Below, one piece after another: positions 21,585 to 32,647 of a stretch of 64,000 bases of DNA. The notes beneath the pieces are model-generated. The model searched no databases and had not been told where the DNA came from. It worked only from the letters and a program-made list of their open reading frames with translations. Numbering within the stretch: position 1 is the stretch's first letter; each line of letters begins with the position of its first letter. The stretch is taken from positions 62,001 through 126,000 of the forward strand of contig MU853195.1 in NCBI GenBank assembly GCA_033085395.1. Direction: 5' to 3'. Origin of the DNA: Xanthoparmelia taractica (lineage: Eukaryota > Ascomycota > Lecanoromycetes > Lecanorales > Parmeliaceae). The position numbers and the translations under genes were made by a program.

Positions 21585-23242
21585 TCACCCCTTTATGTCC
21601 CAATCTTCCAAGCGGGGGTAAAGCCACCAATATCCACGAGACTCCTCCACCTTCTTCTCCAGCACATCAAGAGCCCGGACGCCATGGCAGTTTTCCAAAT
21701 GATTCTTAAAATCCAACGACGTATTGAAGCGCGCCTTTTCGCACGCGCCGTATCTGCACAGGAAATACGAGCTCGTGGCGTACCGCTCCCACCTCGACGG
21801 ATCCTCGGTTCGGAGACGTCGTCTCTGGACCAGCAGTTTGGCGCAGTCTTCTAGATCCCTCTGCACGCTTTTCTGCTGCAGGTATGCTGCCACGGCTCGG
21901 TGGATGTTGTCTAATGTTTTGGCTCCAGGCTGTTCCTTTTTGCGGCTGCGGTGCTTGGGTTTGTGGGTCTGCCACTCGTCCATTGCTATTTCGCCCAGGG
22001 CCTCACCGCCGTCGAATCGGTAATAAGGGAACCTTTGGACTTTGTCGAAGTTTGCGAGGTAAGACATGGATTTGTCGGTTAAGGTGGTCAAAGTAGGTCG
22101 TTTTAAGGCCGCTATAGCGTTCGCGCAGACGTCGCGAAAGTTCCCCTTTTTGTCAGAAAAGAGTCTGAACTTGCCAATGCCTGTTCCTATGCTTATGAAC
22201 GGTCCAACATTCTCGGCGAGTCCTCCATGGACTTCGCGAACATCATGGAAGGCTTCTTCGCTAGGATTGTTGCACCCGAATCCATCGTCTTTGAATCGCA
22301 TAGCTGGGAGAGGCATGCCCCTGTGAGCTGGTAGAATTCTGACTGGACGGAAGTATGCCGGGGCGGCAGCAGTCGCTCGGGCCACTTTATGCAAAGGTAT
22401 TGATGAAGGGTGGTGCCTAGGATCTGACCTCAACTTTTCGTATACGTCGTCTCGAGCGATAAGCGGCGGTTCATAGGTACGAAAAAGATATGGCACGTCT
22501 CCCCGAGCATTGCTGTCTGGGTAGGCGACAACGATACTAAAAATGCTTAGCTGAAAATCCGATGCTCAAAGAAATCTATGGATTCAGCGCACCATTGCGC
22601 CAATTCCTCCTCGATTTCGTAATTCAATCTGTATCCAGTGGTGTCATGTCTTCCAGTAGCCTCATTGATGACTCTCTTCAGAGAGTCTGAGCTATACTTG
22701 GGCCACAAGATGCCAAACCACGAGCATGGCCTTGGGTGACCAAAGATCCTATCACCCAAGATCTTGTACTCATTTATGCAATCATGGACCGTCATGCGGA
22801 GACAGAACAACATAATGCTGATGAGGCTTCACATCTGTCAGTAAGCTACTGTCCTTCAACAAGTGACATGACATACCCCCCAGTGCTTGTTCCTGCACCG
22901 TAATCGAAATAATGACACGGCAGGAAAAGAGAATCATAGGACAAGCCACTTGGATCGGTCTCTGTCACGAGTCTGGCTTCGAATGACTCGATAACCTCAG
23001 TATAGCGTGTGCTGAATCTGGGCTTGTACATGCAAGGCGAGAAACTTGACTTGATGGCAGGGTCTATACGCCTTTCCTCAATCCCCACCTTATCCATGAG
23101 CGCGGAAAGGATGAGCAGGCTACCATAGCCTCTGATGCCACCACCATCTGTGGCTAAGTCAGCATATCTGCTCATCATCTTGCTGTCACCTACGCTTACC
23201 AAAGCTGATGATAGCCTGCCTCGTCCACTCTGACTCCGCCAT
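21585..23242 (-). CDS. Patatin-like phospholipase with C-terminal zinc-finger-like motif
   Basis: Four exons (23242-23200, 23153-22877, 22826-22593, 22536-21585) join to 501 aa. Patatin/iPLA2-type lipid acyl hydrolase features are the oxyanion loop DGGGIRG at residues 17-23, the nucleophile elbow GTSTGG near residue 104, and the catalytic Asp region FKDDGFGCNNP. It is predicted to hydrolyse acyl groups of phospholipids. Family blocks CIVVAYPDSN and VPYLFRTYEPP confirm the exon 3-4 junction. The start was chosen because it gives the short N-terminus MAESEWTRQAIISF directly before the glycine loop. The C-terminus (about 445-469) has a C2H2-like arrangement (C-x4-C...H...H), an unusual addition. 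All catalytic motifs look intact. Confidence 0.88.
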
Positions 23243-24599
23243 TTCAATATATATATACCGCCTTGCTCATTAAGGGTATGAGATGAGAGAGCAACATCAG
23301 AGATGACTCGAGCTGCTTCAAATATTGTCTCGAGACCTTGAAGCGAATGCACCACGAAAATTGAGGACAAGGCTCCAGGGCGGTAGGCTGAACCGGCTTA
23401 TACCGAGCCACCCCTGCATATTCATTCTTTACCAGACAGACCAGTAAAAGGGAAGCTAAACCCAGTCAATTGCAGTGAGTATACCTAAGCGCCCACCAAG
23501 AAAGCTACCACAACGGAAAATGCTGCCGTTTTTCTTACACGATGGGCTTTTCCATGAGCCACAACGGCTAGGACTCGACAAAAAAAGTCCCAACGGAGCC
23601 TTAATTTTGTCGATAGTTTGGGAAATTTTCAGTGAATACGGTTAAAGAGCCGGGCTTGATAAATCAGGGATGTAGAAAGAGCACCTTGGTGAGGGGGGGC
23701 TTCATCAGTATCAACTTTCACCCAAAAGATTTGAGGTCCTGCATGAAAGCAAGAGGCATTTTACACGAGAGATCTGAACCAATAGAAACCAACCTAGCTT
23801 TTGAAGAGTGTCCAGGCTTGCTTCTACTTGATCATCCTTGCCTTTGTCAGAGAATTGCCGTGGTTCTGCTACATCACTCAGCACCCCTGCACGTTGGGAA
23901 GCAAATCGGACATCGTGCAAGCCTTGCGGTGATGGACTCGACATGCAGCTTACTGGCGCCTAGGGTTTTGGCTCAACGGCTTCTTGCTGCTCGATGCGCG
24001 TTGTCACATGTGGTCAATGCTTGTGCGCCGGGAATCGAGACCTGGTTTGACGGTCCACTTAACGGTTCGTTTCAGTACCCCAAGCTAGGTGGTCGTTGTG
24101 CTTGTGACACATGTCTCATCCGTATGCTATTTTCTTTGGCATACTGCCTTGAAAGCTCTGCGAACGTTCATTTGCTAGCCTTGTCAATAGCTACCCAAGA
24201 GAGCAGCAGCGGACATGATCCTGATTTGCCTCGGTGTGGTTCGAGTCCGAGGCGTCCCGAACGATTGGCCATGCCACACACCTTTTCTGCACAACCTAAA
24301 GTTGGCGCTCCTGCCGGTATCCGCCAGCCAAACATTGTTCTCGAAAAGCTCAGGGATTCGGTCTGACACGGGATGTGTCTTGCACTTGGGGTAGCACTGA
24401 TCGGTGTTGAATGGTAATTTAACTCAGTCTCGTGGATCTTACCAGGACAAATGCCATCCGTCCCACGGCTTTATCCCAAGTAAGTCGTTGGTATTCCCGA
24501 GATTATGTGAATCCTGTTGCTTTTGGCCAAAGGACCTCTGTCCTAATGAGAAGCCTGAGTTGCAAAAAAGAATCTTTTACTACAGTAGAACTGCGAAAA
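23243..24599. other. Intergenic, no supported gene
   Basis: About 1.35 kb. A 244-codon open frame on + (23632-24366) has no ATG at its start, shows no domain and has Cys/Leu-rich, non-protein-like composition; it is not called. A purine/T-run near 23578 is the only other feature. Confidence 0.4.
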
Positions 24600-26021
24600 T
24601 CATGTTTGACTCTTCACTTCAAGATCCATTGGGGGGACTTTAGCGTGGAGTCTCCCTCGAAATTTGCGTTTCATTCTCTCACGTGTGACACGAAATGCTT
24701 TTGGGAACCACTGATCCAGTGCTCCGTCGTCTTGATTCATGATTTCAAACAGCGCTCTAGTGGATTCAAAGCATAGCACCATTCCTGATCCTTGAAAAGA
24801 TGCAGCAATATACAGGTCCTTTTCGCCCGGCAACTGTCCGATGAGGGGAAATCCGTCTGAGGAGTATCCCATGATTCCTGTCCAGGCTCTACGCAGACGA
24901 CCTTCCGGATGGTCGTGGCCCCAATTGGAGCCGAATCGCTCTGCTGCGCTATTTTCGACATATCTGAGTATGACTACATCCGTCGTGGTATCGTCTGTAG
25001 TCCCGTACTCGCAAATTCCCTCGTCTGATCCTTTCGTGGCACCACCACCGATCATTATGTCGCCTGCAAACTTTGAACCTTGTGGACGAGGTATCATGTA
25101 TTCATAGCCATCGTCGTAGATAAACGAATATGTCGTTGCCAGACCGTCTTTTGGTAGACCTGACCCGGGTCGCTGAGCCGTCATGTGCCCTCGCAGAGGC
25201 ACAATCACGCCCTGAAGTGGCGGGTACAGGTGTGCTGTGTATCCGTTCGCTGCCAGAACTACCTTCTCAGCTTCAATGGCACCGCGCGGTGTTTCTACGA
25301 TCCATCCCTTGTGGCTATTCTCGCACTTACTGATCTTCACTGCAGGCGTCTCCGTCTGTAAGTTCAGACCCTTTTCCAGTGCTAGAGCCAAGACGCCGAT
25401 GACAAATTTGTACGCACTCAAGCTTCCAGCTTCGTGGGAGATCGCACCCAGAGAGCCTTGTGCCAGGAACTTCTCCTCAGCCTCTTCAGCGTCCCAGAAC
25501 TTATATTGCGCGACAGGGCCCTCGTCACCAAGTATCCTCTTGAGCTCTGCCACAGCATTTTGAGCCTTGTTCCACTGGCCTTGATCATAGATCACATCGA
25601 CCGTGTCTCCTTGCCAACTATCACACTCAATGCCATGCTCTCTGACAAAAGCATGCACGTTCCTCATGCAATTGTATCCAAACCTTGCTATTTTCGCAGC
25701 TTCTTCTTCCCCAAGGTCTTTGACATTGTCCAGAATCTCACGATAGGCGACACACTTCGTGTGCCCGCCATTTCGTCCCGTTGCGCCGGAGCATGCAGTA
25801 CGCGCCTCAAGCACGAGGACGGAGGGCGGGGAGGGCTGGTTGAGGATCCTGTATGCGAGCGTAGTGCCGGTAATGCCAGAGCCAATGATGAGAGTGTCTA
25901 CAGTTTTGGGGAGTTCGGGCGTAGTTCTGTGGTTGGAAAGACGAGAGGGCGGGTCTTGCCAGTACGATACCGTAGGGTTTGGAAGTGGTAGGCTAGGACG
26001 AATTGAGGCTCGTTCTTCCAT
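24600..26021 (-). CDS. FAD-dependent oxidoreductase (DAO superfamily)
   Basis: Single-exon gene of 473 aa. The N-terminal dinucleotide-binding motif is TLIIGSGITGTTLAYRIL, followed by LEARTACSGATGRNGGHTK, both typical of fungal DAO-type FAD oxidoreductases. A C-terminal FAD-contact block reads GYSSDGFPLIGQLPG and AASFQGSGMVLCFES. It probably oxidises an amine or amino-acid-like substrate with release of peroxide; the substrate is not predictable. The ATG at 26021 (MEERASIRPSLPLPNP) was chosen over the in-frame ATG at 26165 because the family N-terminus begins shortly before the FAD motif and the extra 48 residues look non-coding. No signal peptide is seen. Confidence 0.88.
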   Translation of the reverse strand: MEERASIRPSLPLPNPTVSYWQDPPSRLSNHRTTPELPKTVDTLIIGSGITGTTLAYRILNQPSPPSVLVLEARTACSGATGRNGGHTKCVAYREILDNVKDLGEEEAAKIARFGYNCMRNVHAFVREHGIECDSWQGDTVDVIYDQGQWNKAQNAVAELKRILGDEGPVAQYKFWDAEEAEEKFLAQGSLGAISHEAGSLSAYKFVIGVLALALEKGLNLQTETPAVKISKCENSHKGWIVETPRGAIEAEKVVLAANGYTAHLYPPLQGVIVPLRGHMTAQRPGSGLPKDGLATTYSFIYDDGYEYMIPRPQGSKFAGDIMIGGGATKGSDEGICEYGTTDDTTTDVVILRYVENSAAERFGSNWGHDHPEGRLRRAWTGIMGYSSDGFPLIGQLPGEKDLYIAASFQGSGMVLCFESTRALFEIMNQDDGALDQWFPKAFRVTRERMKRKFRGRLHAKVPPMDLEVKSQT

Positions 26022-26470
26022 ATTGGCAAGCAATTGACTATCAAGTCCCGAGCATAGGGCCGCCGAATGGGGAAAGCGGAGACTGGGAATTTGATAGGGC
26101 TGCAGGCGCGCTTGGCTGGATTCGTAACGGGCGGTTCCCGAGTTTTCCCACACATTACTTTCCATTTTTTCGTCTTATTCTTCCCTTCGACGGAATACCA
26201 AAACACCCAGGGACTTTAATGTTATTGCTCTCTATATCTTGTTTCCTTATTTTTGTGGTTCACAGAGGGGCAAGTAGAGCAGAGATATGTCATTGATGCA
26301 GCTAAAGTATCTGAACACCTGGATACAATTGCCACAGTCTCTGTGCTACCTTTCTGCTGCAACTCAGCTGTTGATACAATTCTCACCTTTACTTGCCATT
26401 GCGCCCCATGATTTGCATCCCGAATAATGGCCTTGAGCGAGTGTGATGGGCGCAATCGGTGTATGAAGCT
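26022..26470. other. Intergenic, tandem minus-strand genes
   Basis: Contains the promoter of the FAD oxidoreductase and the 3' UTR of the upstream minus-strand gene. No gene is seen. Confidence 0.5.
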
Positions 26471-27264
26471 TTATTCGTCATCCTCCTTTCCTTTCTTGCC
26501 CTTCTTCTTGCCAACATTCGATGCCTGGCCTTCCTTCTTCTGGTGAACAATCAGCCTTGTCCACGATTCTTCTTTGTCCCATTCGAAGCCCGCAAGGACA
26601 GGGAGTTCCAGTTCGTCATCGGCCTGCGCGGTCAAGATCATCAGCGTCAATTCAGGTCAATTGACAGGTACAATGAAAGCACAGTATCCTCATACCTTCT
26701 TCTTGAACTGCTTGTGGATTGCGTCTAACGCATCCTTAATGGTCACACCTTTCAGGTTCCGCGCAGTGACCTCAAGCCCCAATGGGAAATGGAGATCAAT
26801 CTTCTTGACCGGAGGTTCGGTAAGGAATTTCTTGAGAACGTCTTTCTCTTCCAGCGTGGCTGGCGATGTGTTGAGCCGCCTGCAAGGAAGATTCAGCACC
26901 TCTCCTCGTAACGCCGGGATGACGATGACAGCAAGGAAGTAACGGGGACGGAGTAGCAGCGTCGGATCTTGCTCATAGGTGCTGATGGGACGTACCAATT
27001 CAGTTTCTGCGTCTCCTTGGCTATTTGCAACTCCTTTCCTTCCTTCTCTGTTCATTTGTCAGCAGCACGCTCACTGCTGCTCTTCCAGGAACAGCTTCTT
27101 CTGCTTGGATTACCTAAGTCAGCGATGTTGTACACTCCTGCTGCACTCGAGCTCGCTCTCCGATGTCCCTTTACTGCTGCCTTGTCGTCCGGAGGAGATG
27201 ATGACAAGCCAGAGATGGCCGAGTCGACCTTGGTTAGGTCAGAGGGTGCTGCATCAACTGACAT
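26471..27264 (-). CDS. DUF6699-like small fungal protein
   Basis: Four exons (27264-27114, 27047-26996, 26879-26696, 26623-26471) join in phase to 179 aa. The core reads NIADLEKEGKELQIAKETQKL, NTSPATLEEKDVL, then KKIDLHFPLGLEVTARNLKG and VTIKDALDAIHKQFKKK. The C-terminus is a Lys-rich tail (GKKKGKKGKEEDDE). It matches my recollection of a conserved ascomycete family of unknown function resembling DUF6699 (beta hairpins around an 'ARN-KGVT-DAL' helix); the family name is moderately sure. No catalytic residue is evident. The 52-nt second exon and one intron longer than 110 nt make it easy to mis-predict. Confidence 0.72.
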
Positions 27265-27842
27265 GTTGGTTGATGGGAGTGAAGCAAGGTTTCAATTCTT
27301 CTTTGATGGAATGATGTTAGCTTGGAGTCTTGCAATTGCTGGAATTGACTGATGATGAGAGAAGATGATCAGGTACGAGACAATGGCAAGGAAGCTATAG
27401 AAGTTGGAGCGGGGTTTTGTCTCGTGATCACGACGGGGTTCGCGCGCTAGTGACCCCACATTTTGCCTAAAGTGTTTAATGGTTTCTGGGGAAGCTCCGA
27501 GTTACTGGAGGAGCGTTTACTGTCACTCTTCATGGTAAAAGCATATTAATTTTCAAGGTAGTCAGAGAAATTCCTTGAGCTACCGACAATCGTCAATCCG
27601 GTTTGGTGTGAAGATAATCAGGGAGGTGGTCTTCATCATCCACGCCGGCAAAGGCATGGTCTCTCACGTGCATCGTCTGACATCTTTTGCATGTTGCCTG
27701 TGCAGCTTTCAACCTTCGCTGCGAAGCTCTGTCTAAGTAGCCATCCCTCCACCTCACGAGGTCGAATTTCTAGCATTTCTCAATCCAGTCCCGTCCGTAC
27801 AGTTGCGGCAGTCAACACAGTCGTTGCAGTTGGTACAATTCC
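27265..27842. other. Intergenic; 3' part continues the Cys-codon repeat
   Basis: No complete gene. On the minus strand at about 27750-27840 the Asn-Cys repeat of the neighbouring ORF goes on in another frame beyond its stop (NCTNCNDCVDCRNC). Confidence 0.45.
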
Positions 27843-28220
27843 TCACCCGGTACAGTTGTTACCGTTGGTGCAATTGCGACAGTCGTAGCAATTTGTACAG
27901 TTTGTGCAGTTCCGATTGCCATCGCCAGTGGTGTTTGTGCAATTCCGGTTGCCTTCCCCGGAATAGCCTCCGCTACCCGTAGAACTTATCCATCTACCGA
28001 AAGGCCATAGAAGAGCTGAAGTGGTTGAGAACGGGGAGGGAAGAGGTTGGTAGACGACAGTCTGTATGAGAGTAAGCCAAGGTCTATGAGCTATGTGAGG
28101 AATGCATACCGGTCTACAAGCCGCGAAACACACAGCGCTCGAAGATAATCGGCTTGGAGGAAGGAGACAAAGATTGCCCAGGCGCTTGTAGATACTATTT
28201 AATTGTGACAGTTTTCGCAT
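27843..28220 (-). CDS. Small ORF with Asn-Cys repeat tail
   Basis: From ATG 28220 an open frame of 125 codons. A likely intron inside it (51 nt; GTATGC donor, TTAC branch site, ACAG acceptor, at about 28059-28109) is in phase and would give a protein near 108 aa. The N-terminus is basic with Leu/Ser and could be a mitochondrial presequence, followed by a Ser/Pro-rich part. The C-terminus is a run of NCTN, CTNC, CYDCRNC units. CxxC arrays of this kind can bind metals or form stacked repeats; no family is recognised. The repeat continues in another frame after the stop at 27843, so the gene may be frameshifted or have one more exon. Confidence 0.4.
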   Translation of the reverse strand: MRKLSQLNSIYKRLGNLCLLPPSRLSSSAVCFAACRPVCIPHIAHRPWLTLIQTVVYQPLPSPFSTTSALLWPFGRWISSTGSGGYSGEGNRNCTNTTGDGNRNCTNCTNCYDCRNCTNGNNCTG

Positions 28221-28651
28221 ACGATGCCCGTTTGAAGATAGAAGAGTGGAACGTCATAGGAGCCCGCACCTTGAAGGCTTGGCAGGGTCTTGTGAGTACC
28301 TTAGCAAAGTCCAGCCTCGAGCGATGAGCAACCACGGTTGAACTGGCCGATGAACACCATTTCATTTCCTCAAATGTGGAATTGTTGCTGTGCTACCACA
28401 TTCGAAGCTCAGTCTTGCATTTCAAATTGACAATATTGGAAGGCCTGACTTCCTTCATTGCAGTTGCTACGCTGATGTGTAATTTGGGGAGAGCATCGGA
28501 AAGGGTTCTGAACGCGTACATTGGCGTAGTTGAAAGGTAAGCTTGACCGTCAAAGCGTCTTTCCGGGGCCTTGGGCCAAGCACTGAGCATCATCTCAGGA
28601 GTAGGGCAGTCATCCGTCACGTTTGAGGGTTTAATGCGGCGGGAGGATCTA
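28221..28651. other. Intergenic upstream of the Asn-Cys ORF
   Basis: No supported gene; a 75-codon minus-strand frame lacking an ATG start was not recognised. Confidence 0.4.
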
Positions 28652-29120
28652 TCATCTCGCTCCTGACTGTATCATCTTTTCAATGTGCTCCCGACTGTTC
28701 TTGTGCGTAGTCTCTAGATAGTGTAGCTTTTTGTTGAGATTCGAGATGTCCGACTTGAGCTCCGCGATTTCTGAAGACAGCCGCTTTTCTATGTCCGACG
28801 TGGGACTGAACACGAACCTAAACAAAGATAAATTAGCAAGGATGAGTCTAGTAACTCAAGCGGACTTCTTACATCTTCCCCACGCCTTGGTAGACTTTTG
28901 TGTCCTTTGATAGATGCTTGACTTCAGTGGACGTGAGCTCCAGCATCCGGATGTCTCTTTGCTTGGCTGTTATGGCAGACTTGACAATGTTGATTTGCCG
29001 CTGTGCTGAGAGAGCTTGAGATTCGATCTCTTGAGCAAGCTGTGTCGACATCAGCGGGGTTACGGCAAGTTTTAAAATAACATTGCGGACCTTTTGTAGA
29101 GCTTGATTTGGGATTGACAT
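28652..29120 (-). CDS. pfd1: Prefoldin subunit 1
   Basis: Three exons (29120-29091, 29039-28873, 28817-28652) give 120 aa, the normal size of the beta-type prefoldin subunit 1. Prefoldin is a cytosolic hexamer that hands unfolded actin and tubulin to the CCT chaperonin. Conserved blocks are the start MSIPNQALQK, IVKSAITAKQRDIRMLELT, the hairpin KDTKVYQGVGKMF and the C-terminal coiled coil SEIAELKSDISNLNKKL. The first exon has only ten codons and a weak GTCCGC donor. It is divergent to the ceramidase gene, with 318 bp between the start codons. Confidence 0.93.
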
Positions 29121-29438
29121 TTTGGATGACCGAGAGCTGCTGATTCATGAACAAGTGAACACAGGTTCTGGTGGACTGTGTAGTAGACAATATGCTCCGC
29201 CGACCGAGCCACTACTCGTATACTGTCTTGCACTTACAGTATAAAGATTTCCAGTCAAACGCCTCTAACATTTCGGATTTTGACACGGATAAATCTCCGA
29301 CGCAGATCAGGACCCTGAAAATCAGCGATGCGCCGGATATACCCTTAGCGTGGAATTGGATTCGATATCTTGGCAGCTTGGTCGTCGTCAGCTTCGAACC
29401 TTTAGACTGCTATTCCAATAGCAGCTCAGGCCTTCAAG
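29121..29438. promoter_or_regulatory. Shared divergent promoter, pfd1 / ceramidase
   Basis: A 318-bp spacer between two start codons on opposite strands, so it must carry both promoters. No strong motif was picked out. Confidence 0.5.
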
Positions 29439-30526
29439 ATGCCTTCCTGGCTCCCATCAATCGCATATGGTAATGCGACTGGCGGCTATTGGGACCCAGT
29501 TACCTCCACCATCAATTGGTGCGAAGAAGTCTGCAAATCCCCTACCAAAATGATTCCATCGGCCCCACTAACAGCCCCGCAAGGACTACTACGCGACCCC
29601 ATATGCCGCCGAGGTAGTCAATACTCTCACCAACCTCCTCTTTGTCTACTTCGCCTACCGAGGCATTCAGTCCTGCCGCAAATACGGCCATGACACCATT
29701 TTTGTCGTCAGCTTCATTGGCTACTTGCTTGTCGGGACCGGCAGCTTCCTCTTTCACGCAACGCTCAAATATCCCATGCAGCTCGTCGACGAATTGTCCA
29801 TGATATACACTACCTGCCTCATGTGTTACGCCACCTTCTCGTACTCGCGCTCCCGCCTCTTCTCGCTCTGCTTGGCACTCTTCCTCCTCTCGCTCGCCAT
29901 CTTCATCACACTCTATTACCACTACCTCCAAGATCCCGCCTTCCACCAGAATGCCTACGCAATACTGACAGCCATCGTCCTTACGCGTAGCATGTACGTG
30001 ATGGAGTTGAACCTGCGCCCTAGATTGAAGCAGAGTGAGAGCGAGTACAAGTTACTGCACAAGAGAGGCATGACGGCCAGTGAGAGGCTAGTTAGTCAAG
30101 GAGAGGACAGGAGGGACAGAAAGATCCTGGGGACCATGTGGGTCATGATTGCTTTTGGTCTGACGACATTCCTTGGGGGTTTCTTCATCTGGAGTTTGGA
30201 TAATGTGTATTGCTCGAAGCTGAGAGTTTGGAGGAGACAGATTGGGCTGCCTTGGGGGATCCTGCTGGAGGGTCACGGCTGGTGGTACGCATCACCGTTC
30301 CTTTGCTGGTTACAGCATTCGGTTAACGCATGATTGTAGGCATCTAATGACTGGCACGGGTGCCTACTTCTACTTAACTTGGGGGATCTGGCTGAGACAT
30401 TGCTTGAACGGACGGCAGGATGAGTACGACTTGTCGTGGCCACATTTTTGGTCACTGCCAGAAGTTGTTCAGAGGAAGAGCGCGAACGGCGATGCTCGAT
30501 ATGATCCTTCGAAGAAGAAAATCTGA
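29439..30526 (+). CDS. Alkaline (dihydro/phyto)ceramidase, YPC1/YDC1 family
   Basis: Three exons (29439-29528, 29584-30284, 30340-30526) give 325 aa. It is an ER/Golgi seven-helix membrane amidase that releases sphingoid base from ceramide. Family motifs are GYWDPVTSTINWCEEDYY at the N-terminus, TGSFLFHATLKYPMQLVDEL (Ser, His and Asp of the zinc site) and, across the last intron, EGHGWWHLMTGTGAYF, with the HxxxH pair needed for zinc. Hydrophobic segments between these match the seven helices. Splice sites are clear, including a CACTAACAG branch site in intron 1. Whether it prefers phyto- or dihydroceramide cannot be told. Confidence 0.92.
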
Positions 30527-30870
30527 CGAATTTAGAGTAAAGCAAGTAAACAAAGACCATCATGATCCGAGCCGCTTCCTACGATGAACAGTTGAGAGTC
30601 GTACGGAGACGGGCGGTAATTCGTCTGTATTGGATAGGACCAATCCCAAGAGAGAGCTGAAACTGACCCGCCAAACCTCTCCACCAACAGGTATTGGAAA
30701 CATATCCTAAACAAAGGGGTTGCGTTACATGTGTGTGGAGAGCTAAACCGCCAATGAGTTTTGGCTGACATCCACCTGTGTGCACAATTGAGAAGACGAG
30801 AGCTCTTAAGACTGCCACCTTTCCCTCTTACGATTCGCTCCATGCATGACTTCTTCCATTTTCTGGGTCT
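30527..30870. other. Convergent 3' spacer
   Basis: 344 bp between the ceramidase and hydrolase stops; 3' UTRs only. Confidence 0.5.
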
Positions 30871-32169
30871 TCAGAGTTTCTCCGACTTTCTCCTCGGATC
30901 ACCACCAATGTTCTTCTTCCACTCTTCACTGATGGTGTATCTTGCCCTTTTCTCTTTTAGTTCCCATTCCCGCTTGAACTCTGCTTCCTCGCCCCTCCAA
31001 CGCTTCAAATCATTCGTCAGCCATTCTCCGGCGGCAGCAGCACACCTTGCGACGGCTTGCATGGGTATTAGATGTCCCACGTCTTCGAACACCACCTCCC
31101 TGACTCTACCTGCTTCAGCACCGCCGCTACCTCCAACGCCGGTGCCTGTACGCTCCATCTTCTGCTTCCGCAAGTCAGGTGTGGATAGTTCAGACTGCCC
31201 ACCAAATATGTACAGAGCGCCAGGCCTCAGACGTGGGAGGTCGTTAAAAACTGCAGGTGGCTCAGGCCGGTAGAAAGGGTATGTGTCTGCGCCTTCTAAA
31301 CCCAGATCCGGATGGGTGCGACGATTGATGATCAATGTGCCATTTACGTCCACGCCATCAAAGTTCGGGCGCACAAAGGTAAAGACCTCCTGGTGCTTGG
31401 TAGTAGTCAAGGTTACCGGGCCGTCATCGTTGTCTGAGCGGTCAGAGCCATCATGCACCTTTGGGTAAATAGCTGTTGGCAGGCTTCGCAATCCATATTT
31501 AATCCATAGATCTTGAACCCGAGGGTCCCACGACTGATAGAACTTGCTTTTCTTGACCGACGATATGGCTTCCGCACGAGAAGGCCAGTGATCGCGGCGG
31601 AAGGTTGATGCTTGGGGGTTTGAAATGCGAGATCTGTCCGGATCTGCAGGAAAAGTAGTCTGAATGGTTGGATCGATGAGAACAAGAGAGGTCAGGAGCC
31701 GTGGGTGTATATAGGCCAAATTGACCAAATGAGTCCCGCCCATACTATGGCCTACGCCTACCAAAGGACGTGGCATTTCTTTCCTAAAGTAGTTGATCAT
31801 GTACAGCAGATCGCGAGGATGATCATTCCAAGAAGGATCGTTGCCAAGCTTGTCTTCGTTAAGAAGCCCACTCATACCTTGATGAGCAACATCTGCGATC
31901 CATATGCTTTTAATGGCCAGTTCTTGCTTCCTCAAAGCCCGGGATAAGTCGTCCCACAGAGGCTCATATAACTCCTTCGGGAAGCCATTGGCATGAGCAC
32001 CTATGATAGTGATAGCACCAGGTTGGCTATGAGATGGGTCCAGGGGAATATATTGCTTGACATGAAGGAGAAGATCATCTTCCTGGCTTTCCAATGTTGC
32101 CCCAGGATATTCTCGAATATATTGGCAAGGAACGGTATGTTCTTGCACTTTGAAAATCGAAGAAGACAT
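30871..32169 (-). CDS. Alpha/beta hydrolase (fungal AKT2/LPX1-like)
   Basis: Single-exon gene of 432 aa. The nucleophile elbow is GVGHSMGGTHLVNLAY, the oxyanion region IIGAHANGFPKELYEPLW, and the catalytic His region EDVGHLIPMQA. It resembles a group of fungal alpha/beta hydrolases that includes peroxisomal enzymes. The C-terminus ends KSEKL, which only weakly resembles a PTS1 signal (EKL instead of SKL), so peroxisomal import is uncertain. The start at 32169 (MSSSIFKVQEH) was preferred to the ATG at 32295, which would add a 42-residue hydrophobic piece encoded by promoter-like sequence with TATATA near 32190. The substrate is unknown. Confidence 0.85.
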   Translation of the reverse strand: MSSSIFKVQEHTVPCQYIREYPGATLESQEDDLLLHVKQYIPLDPSHSQPGAITIIGAHANGFPKELYEPLWDDLSRALRKQELAIKSIWIADVAHQGMSGLLNEDKLGNDPSWNDHPRDLLYMINYFRKEMPRPLVGVGHSMGGTHLVNLAYIHPRLLTSLVLIDPTIQTTFPADPDRSRISNPQASTFRRDHWPSRAEAISSVKKSKFYQSWDPRVQDLWIKYGLRSLPTAIYPKVHDGSDRSDNDDGPVTLTTTKHQEVFTFVRPNFDGVDVNGTLIINRRTHPDLGLEGADTYPFYRPEPPAVFNDLPRLRPGALYIFGGQSELSTPDLRKQKMERTGTGVGGSGGAEAGRVREVVFEDVGHLIPMQAVARCAAAAGEWLTNDLKRWRGEEAEFKREWELKEKRARYTISEEWKKNIGGDPRRKSEKL

Positions 32170-32647
32170 GAGGAGAACTAGAAAGATATATACACTTGTG
32201 AAAGAGGCAATTTTCCTGTAAACGAAAGCGGAAAACAGTCTTTGGGCGAGGATTTGCTCGAAGATATATACAAATGACCGAACCATTGATTGCAACGCCT
32301 GGCTGCAAGGGCGTCAAGCAGGCAACATAAACGACACGATATTCCCATCAAGCCAAGCCATGATATGAAAAATGTTTAGAAATCATTCTCGCATGAACTC
32401 GGTGTTCGTATTTGCACACAAAGGAGAAGGTGTTGACGATGTGTGGACCGCTGTCAGCAGCCCCAATTCCAAATGCTTGTCAGTTGTCACCTTTCCGGGT
32501 GCCCGCAGTCAAAGTCACGTGCATCAAAAGTTTAGCGCGTCAATCGATAAGTGCTTTTCGCCGACGCGACCTCAGTCAACATTTTGTCCAGAGCTCCACA
32601 ACAGCAGGCCACTTTGTGCGCATTGACTACCTCGAATTTTATCGATC
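32170..32647. promoter_or_regulatory. Divergent promoter, hydrolase / brc1
   Basis: 478 bp between opposite start codons. A TATATA stretch near 32186-32192 points toward the hydrolase. No other element is singled out. Confidence 0.45.

Noticed and set aside
23632..24366. 244-codon open frame on the plus strand
   Set aside because: It begins with GTG, not ATG, has no domain or splice partner, and its Cys/Leu-rich composition is not protein-like.
26022..26165. Upstream start at 26165 for the FAD oxidoreductase
   Set aside because: Would add 48 residues without similarity to the family; the ATG at 26021 puts the FAD motif at the usual distance.
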